NCBI RefSeq assembly: GCF_025854275.1
Contig: NZ_CP107567.1
Span: 2,232,001-2,296,000, forward strand
DNA length: 64,000 bases
Source: Streptomyces peucetius
GTDB lineage: Bacteria; Actinomycetota; Actinomycetes; Streptomycetales; Streptomycetaceae
Direction of reading: 5' to 3'
Under the pieces are notes generated by a model. It was not told where the DNA came from and made no database searches. It saw nothing but the letters and a program-made list of their open reading frames with translations. How positions within the stretch are numbered: the stretch's first letter is position 1; each line of letters begins with the position of its first letter. Below, piece after piece: positions 61,492-64,000 of this stretch. Both the position numbers and the translations under genes were made by a program.

Positions 61492-63363
61492 TTGACAGTG
61501 GCCGTGTTCGGCTTTTCTGTGCACGTCGTTGCGGCGTGTGGCGGGAGGCCGGGATTGGCGCTGGTGGAGTTGTCGGTTGTCGAGCAGAGATACCGGGCTG
61601 TCCTGGCCGTGCTGGCGGGTGCGACGGTGACGGAGGTCGCCGCTTCGCTGGGGGTGTCGCGGCAGACGGTCAGCGGGTGGAAGTCCCGGTATGCGGCCTC
61701 GGGCCTGGCGGGTCTGGCGGACCGGTCGCGTCGGCCGGCGTCGTGTCCGTATCAGGCCTCTGCCGAGGTGGAGGCGGCCGTGTGCGAGCTTCGACGTCAG
61801 CATCCTCGGTGGGGTCCGCGGCGGATCGCTCATGTGCTGGAGCGGTCCGGGGCAGTCACGCCGGTGCCGTCGCGGATGACCGTGTATCGGATCCTGGTCC
61901 GCCATGGGCTGGCGGAACCTGGGGTCCGGCGCCGGAAGCGGTCGGAGTACAAGCGCTGGCAGCGGGACCGTGCGATGCAGCTGTGGCAGATGGACATCGT
62001 CGGCGGCGTGATGCTGGTCAACCCGGTAACGGGTGAGTTGTCCGAGGCAAAGATTGTGACCGGTGTGGACGATCATTCCCGGTACTGCGTGATCGCGTCG
62101 GTGGTTGAGCGGGCGACCGGGCGGGCGGTCTGCGCAGCCTTCGCCCGGGCCTTGCAGGCGTTCGGGGTGCCGGAGGAGGTGCTGACGGACAACGGCAAGC
62201 AGTTCACCGACCGGTTCGGGCACGGTGGTGAGGTGCTGTTCGACCGGATCTGCCGGGAGAACGGGGTCGCTCACCGGCTCACCCAGCCGGCGTCGCCGAC
62301 CACGATGGGCAAGGTCGAGCGGTTCCATCAGACGCTGAGGCGCGAACTCCTCGACGACTGCGGTGCGTTCGAGAGCATCGAGGCGGCTCAGGCGGCGCTG
62401 GATCGTTGGGTGGAGGAGTACAACTCCGTGCGGCCGCACCAGGCGCTGGACATGCAGTCGCCGGGCGATCGGTTCACGCCGGTTCCCGAGGAGGAGCGGG
62501 ATGTTCTGGGGCTGAGGGTGCCGGGGGTGCTCGCGCTGGTGCCGCAGCAGCGGGCTTCCCCTGCGGCGCCGGATCCGGCCGAAGCGACGTCGGCTCCTGT
62601 CCCTCTTCCCGAGGCGGTGCAGGTGGACGAGGGCGGGCCGGTGGAGTTCGAGCGGGTGGTGCCTGCGAGTGGGAATCTGCAGGTCGCGGGCAAGCAGTTC
62701 TGGCTCGGTCCGGCCCGCTCAGGCCTGACGGTGACGTTCTGGGCCGACACTTCTGTGATTCATCTGCTGATCGCCGGAACGCGGATCAAGAGCGTGCGTT
62801 CGCACCTGTCCGTGGCGGACCTGGGACAGCTGGCCGCCCGCGGTGGACGTGCTGCCGGGCCGCCGCCGCTGCCTGCCGGGGACGGAGCCGCGTTCGAGGT
62901 GGACCGGGTGGTGAACAACAGCGGCCTGGTGGGCCTGGGCGGGCATCAGGTGCTGGCGGCGAAGATCCTGGGCGGTCGTGCGGTGAGTATCCGGATCGAC
63001 GACGAGACGCTGTCGTTCTTCGATCCGTCGTCGCGGAAGCTGCTGAGGGTGCGGCCCAACCCGCTGACCAGCGAGGAAGTCAGTCGGCTGCGGGGCCTGC
63101 GTCCGGCTGGCCCGCCGCCGCGGCCGGGCGTCGAGCCGGTGCGGGTGCAGCGGCGGGTCAGTGCGGTGGGCACGGTCATGGTCTGCCGTCAGGTCGTGTC
63201 CCTCAGGCGCCCCTACGCAGGTCAAACGGTGACAGTGCACGTCTCGGACACGACGATCAGCGTCGAGCTGGACGGCCAGGTCCGCGTCATCCGGCGCACC
63301 ACCGACATTCCCGTCCGCCACGTGAAAGCGAACAAGCCCTACAAGGTTTCCGATGTGGTCTAG
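61492..63363 (+). CDS. IS481-family transposase with triple beta-module C-terminus
   Basis: A 623-residue DDE transposase. An N-terminal HTH (VTEVAASLGVSRQTVSGWKS) is followed by the rve core with Asp168 (LWQMDIVGG), Asp233 (LTDNGKQF) and Glu276 (MGKVERFHQTLRREL). After the usual end near residue 345 come three related 60-residue beta modules, about 384-440, 468-525 and 550-612, each with RV-x5-G and a V-x-V-x3-D-x2-I pattern. The start may be the ATG or one of several GTG codons downstream (for example before ELSVVEQRYRAVL). Terminal inverted repeats were not found. Confidence 0.9.
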   Translation: MTVAVFGFSVHVVAACGGRPGLALVELSVVEQRYRAVLAVLAGATVTEVAASLGVSRQTVSGWKSRYAASGLAGLADRSRRPASCPYQASAEVEAAVCELRRQHPRWGPRRIAHVLERSGAVTPVPSRMTVYRILVRHGLAEPGVRRRKRSEYKRWQRDRAMQLWQMDIVGGVMLVNPVTGELSEAKIVTGVDDHSRYCVIASVVERATGRAVCAAFARALQAFGVPEEVLTDNGKQFTDRFGHGGEVLFDRICRENGVAHRLTQPASPTTMGKVERFHQTLRRELLDDCGAFESIEAAQAALDRWVEEYNSVRPHQALDMQSPGDRFTPVPEEERDVLGLRVPGVLALVPQQRASPAAPDPAEATSAPVPLPEAVQVDEGGPVEFERVVPASGNLQVAGKQFWLGPARSGLTVTFWADTSVIHLLIAGTRIKSVRSHLSVADLGQLAARGGRAAGPPPLPAGDGAAFEVDRVVNNSGLVGLGGHQVLAAKILGGRAVSIRIDDETLSFFDPSSRKLLRVRPNPLTSEEVSRLRGLRPAGPPPRPGVEPVRVQRRVSAVGTVMVCRQVVSLRRPYAGQTVTVHVSDTTISVELDGQVRVIRRTTDIPVRHVKANKPYKVSDVV

Positions 63364-63449
63364 GGCGTGTTGCGGAAGTGCCGACCGTGCAGCACAACGA
63401 TGTCTGATTACCGCCAGCAAGGTCCTGCTGTGGTCCTCATGCTGGCGGC

Positions 63450-63899
63450 ATGACGATGTCATCCACTACGGAGTCAGCAACAGTTCTCACCGGCATGTAT
63501 GCGGCTGAGGCGGAGTACCTGGCGGCGGGAGGCCCTGGCGAGGCTTCGTTCGACCTCCTCGCCCCCTTCTTTGCGCCGGATGTCGAGCTGCATCAAGCAG
63601 ATGCCCTGCCCTACGGAGGCACTTGGCGTGGGCACAACGGCATGACGCAGTTCTTCCTCATGATGGGAGAGGTGTGGGAGTCGTTCGAGATGGTGGAACA
63701 GGAGTTCCTGGCCACCGGTGAGACTGCGGTCGTGCTCACAAAGGTCCGTGCTCGCGCTCGCGCGACCGGCCGTGAACTCAGCTTCCCCATTCTGCAAGCG
63801 ATCACGGTCAAGGACGGGCGGATCACCGAGGTCCGTCCGTTCTACTGGGACACGCGGGCTATCGCCGATGCCTGCGCCGTGCCGACACCGACAGACTGA
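63450..63899 (+). CDS. SnoaL/NTF2-like protein
   Basis: A 149-residue alpha+beta barrel protein of the nuclear transport factor 2 / SnoaL-like superfamily. The segments LLAPFFAPDVELHQADALPY, GTWRGHNGMTQFFLMMGEVW and VKDGRITEVRPFYWDTRAI are typical. Members are polyketide cyclases, isomerases or of unknown function. Two near in-frame ATGs (63450, 63456) are possible starts. It stands between two insertion elements. Confidence 0.85.
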   Translation: MTMSSTTESATVLTGMYAAEAEYLAAGGPGEASFDLLAPFFAPDVELHQADALPYGGTWRGHNGMTQFFLMMGEVWESFEMVEQEFLATGETAVVLTKVRARARATGRELSFPILQAITVKDGRITEVRPFYWDTRAIADACAVPTPTD

Positions 63900-63921
63900 G
63901 GTCGACGGCAAAACCCACTGG

Positions 63922-64000
63922 TCACAGCCACTCGTTGAGGAGGACTGCCACCAGCACGGTCGCCTCGTAACGGACGGCAAGCTTGTCGTATCTCGTGGCC
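63922..64000 (-). CDS. IS5-family transposase C-terminus, cut by the window edge
   Basis: Reading from 64000 back, ATRYDKLAVRYEATVLVAVL and then LNEWL precede a TGA stop at 63924-63922. This is the usual C-terminal end of IS5-type (IS1647-like) transposases. The rest lies beyond the window. It adds another insertion element to the cluster. Confidence 0.8.
   Translation of the reverse strand, partial: ATRYDKLAVRYEATVLVAVLLNEWL

Overview
The window is high-GC actinobacterial DNA, almost certainly from a Streptomyces chromosome. Signs are heavy G/C at third codon positions, GTG and TTG starts, translationally coupled ATGA/GTGA overlaps, and families typical of streptomycetes: a DUF397/DUF5753-HTH/HATPase trio, a DUF574 methyltransferase, an SCO2322-family protein, and a glycosyltransferase-87/PAP2 fusion. 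No rRNA and no complete tRNA gene was seen.

Layout. (1) 0-6 kb: five overlapping genes encode a group II ECF importer of the predicted cobalamin type (CbrT/CbrU/CbrV-like) with two membrane-anchored extracytoplasmic proteins, one built of alpha/alpha-toroid (prenyltransferase-like) repeats. (2) 6-9 kb: a divergent pair, a FadA5-like steroid thiolase and a CYP125-like steroid P450, with two KstR-like operators between them. (3) 9-13.9 kb: a DUF397/HTH/HATPase regulatory trio, a GT87/PAP2 membrane enzyme and an O-methyltransferase. (4) 14.3-16.1 kb: an intact IS1182-family element with perfect inverted repeats and a 7-bp target duplication. (5) 16-29 kb: housekeeping and accessory genes, including a DHA2 exporter with a MarR-like tail, a GDT1-type transporter behind a manganese riboswitch, a FetB-like permease, a secreted HNH nuclease, PhoD, DoxX (with an iron box) and DedA. 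(6) 29.6-41.3 kb: the corrin-ring cluster cobL, cobM, cbiD, cobK, cobIJ, cobH, cobG and cobN, with a cobalamin riboswitch in front of cobN. (7) 41.3-50.7 kb: small membrane and secreted proteins, a Csp-type copper storage protein, three methyltransferases, two maleylpyruvate-isomerase-fold proteins and a PAP2 phosphatase. (8) 50.8-64 kb: an accessory island of decayed integrative-element DNA (primase/polymerase remnant, tRNA 3' fragment, duplicated att-like arms), frameshifted and hypothetical genes, a 181-bp dispersed repeat, a collagen-like protein, and IS1182, IS5, IS110, IS481 and partial IS5 elements.

How it fits together. Cobalamin is the main theme: the 0-6 kb operon looks like corrinoid uptake and the 30-41 kb cluster is synthesis with O2-dependent ring contraction (CobG) and late cobalt insertion (CobN), yet with CbiD in place of CobF. 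Metal homeostasis is a second theme (Mn riboswitch/GDT1, FetB-like permease, copper storage protein, iron box). The last 13 kb is an insertion hot spot. There, one IS5-type element sits exactly at the start codon of the collagen-like gene and has cut it off from its own Shine-Dalgarno sequence; the ancestral junction can be rebuilt from the flanks.

All family calls come from reading the sequence; no database search was run.
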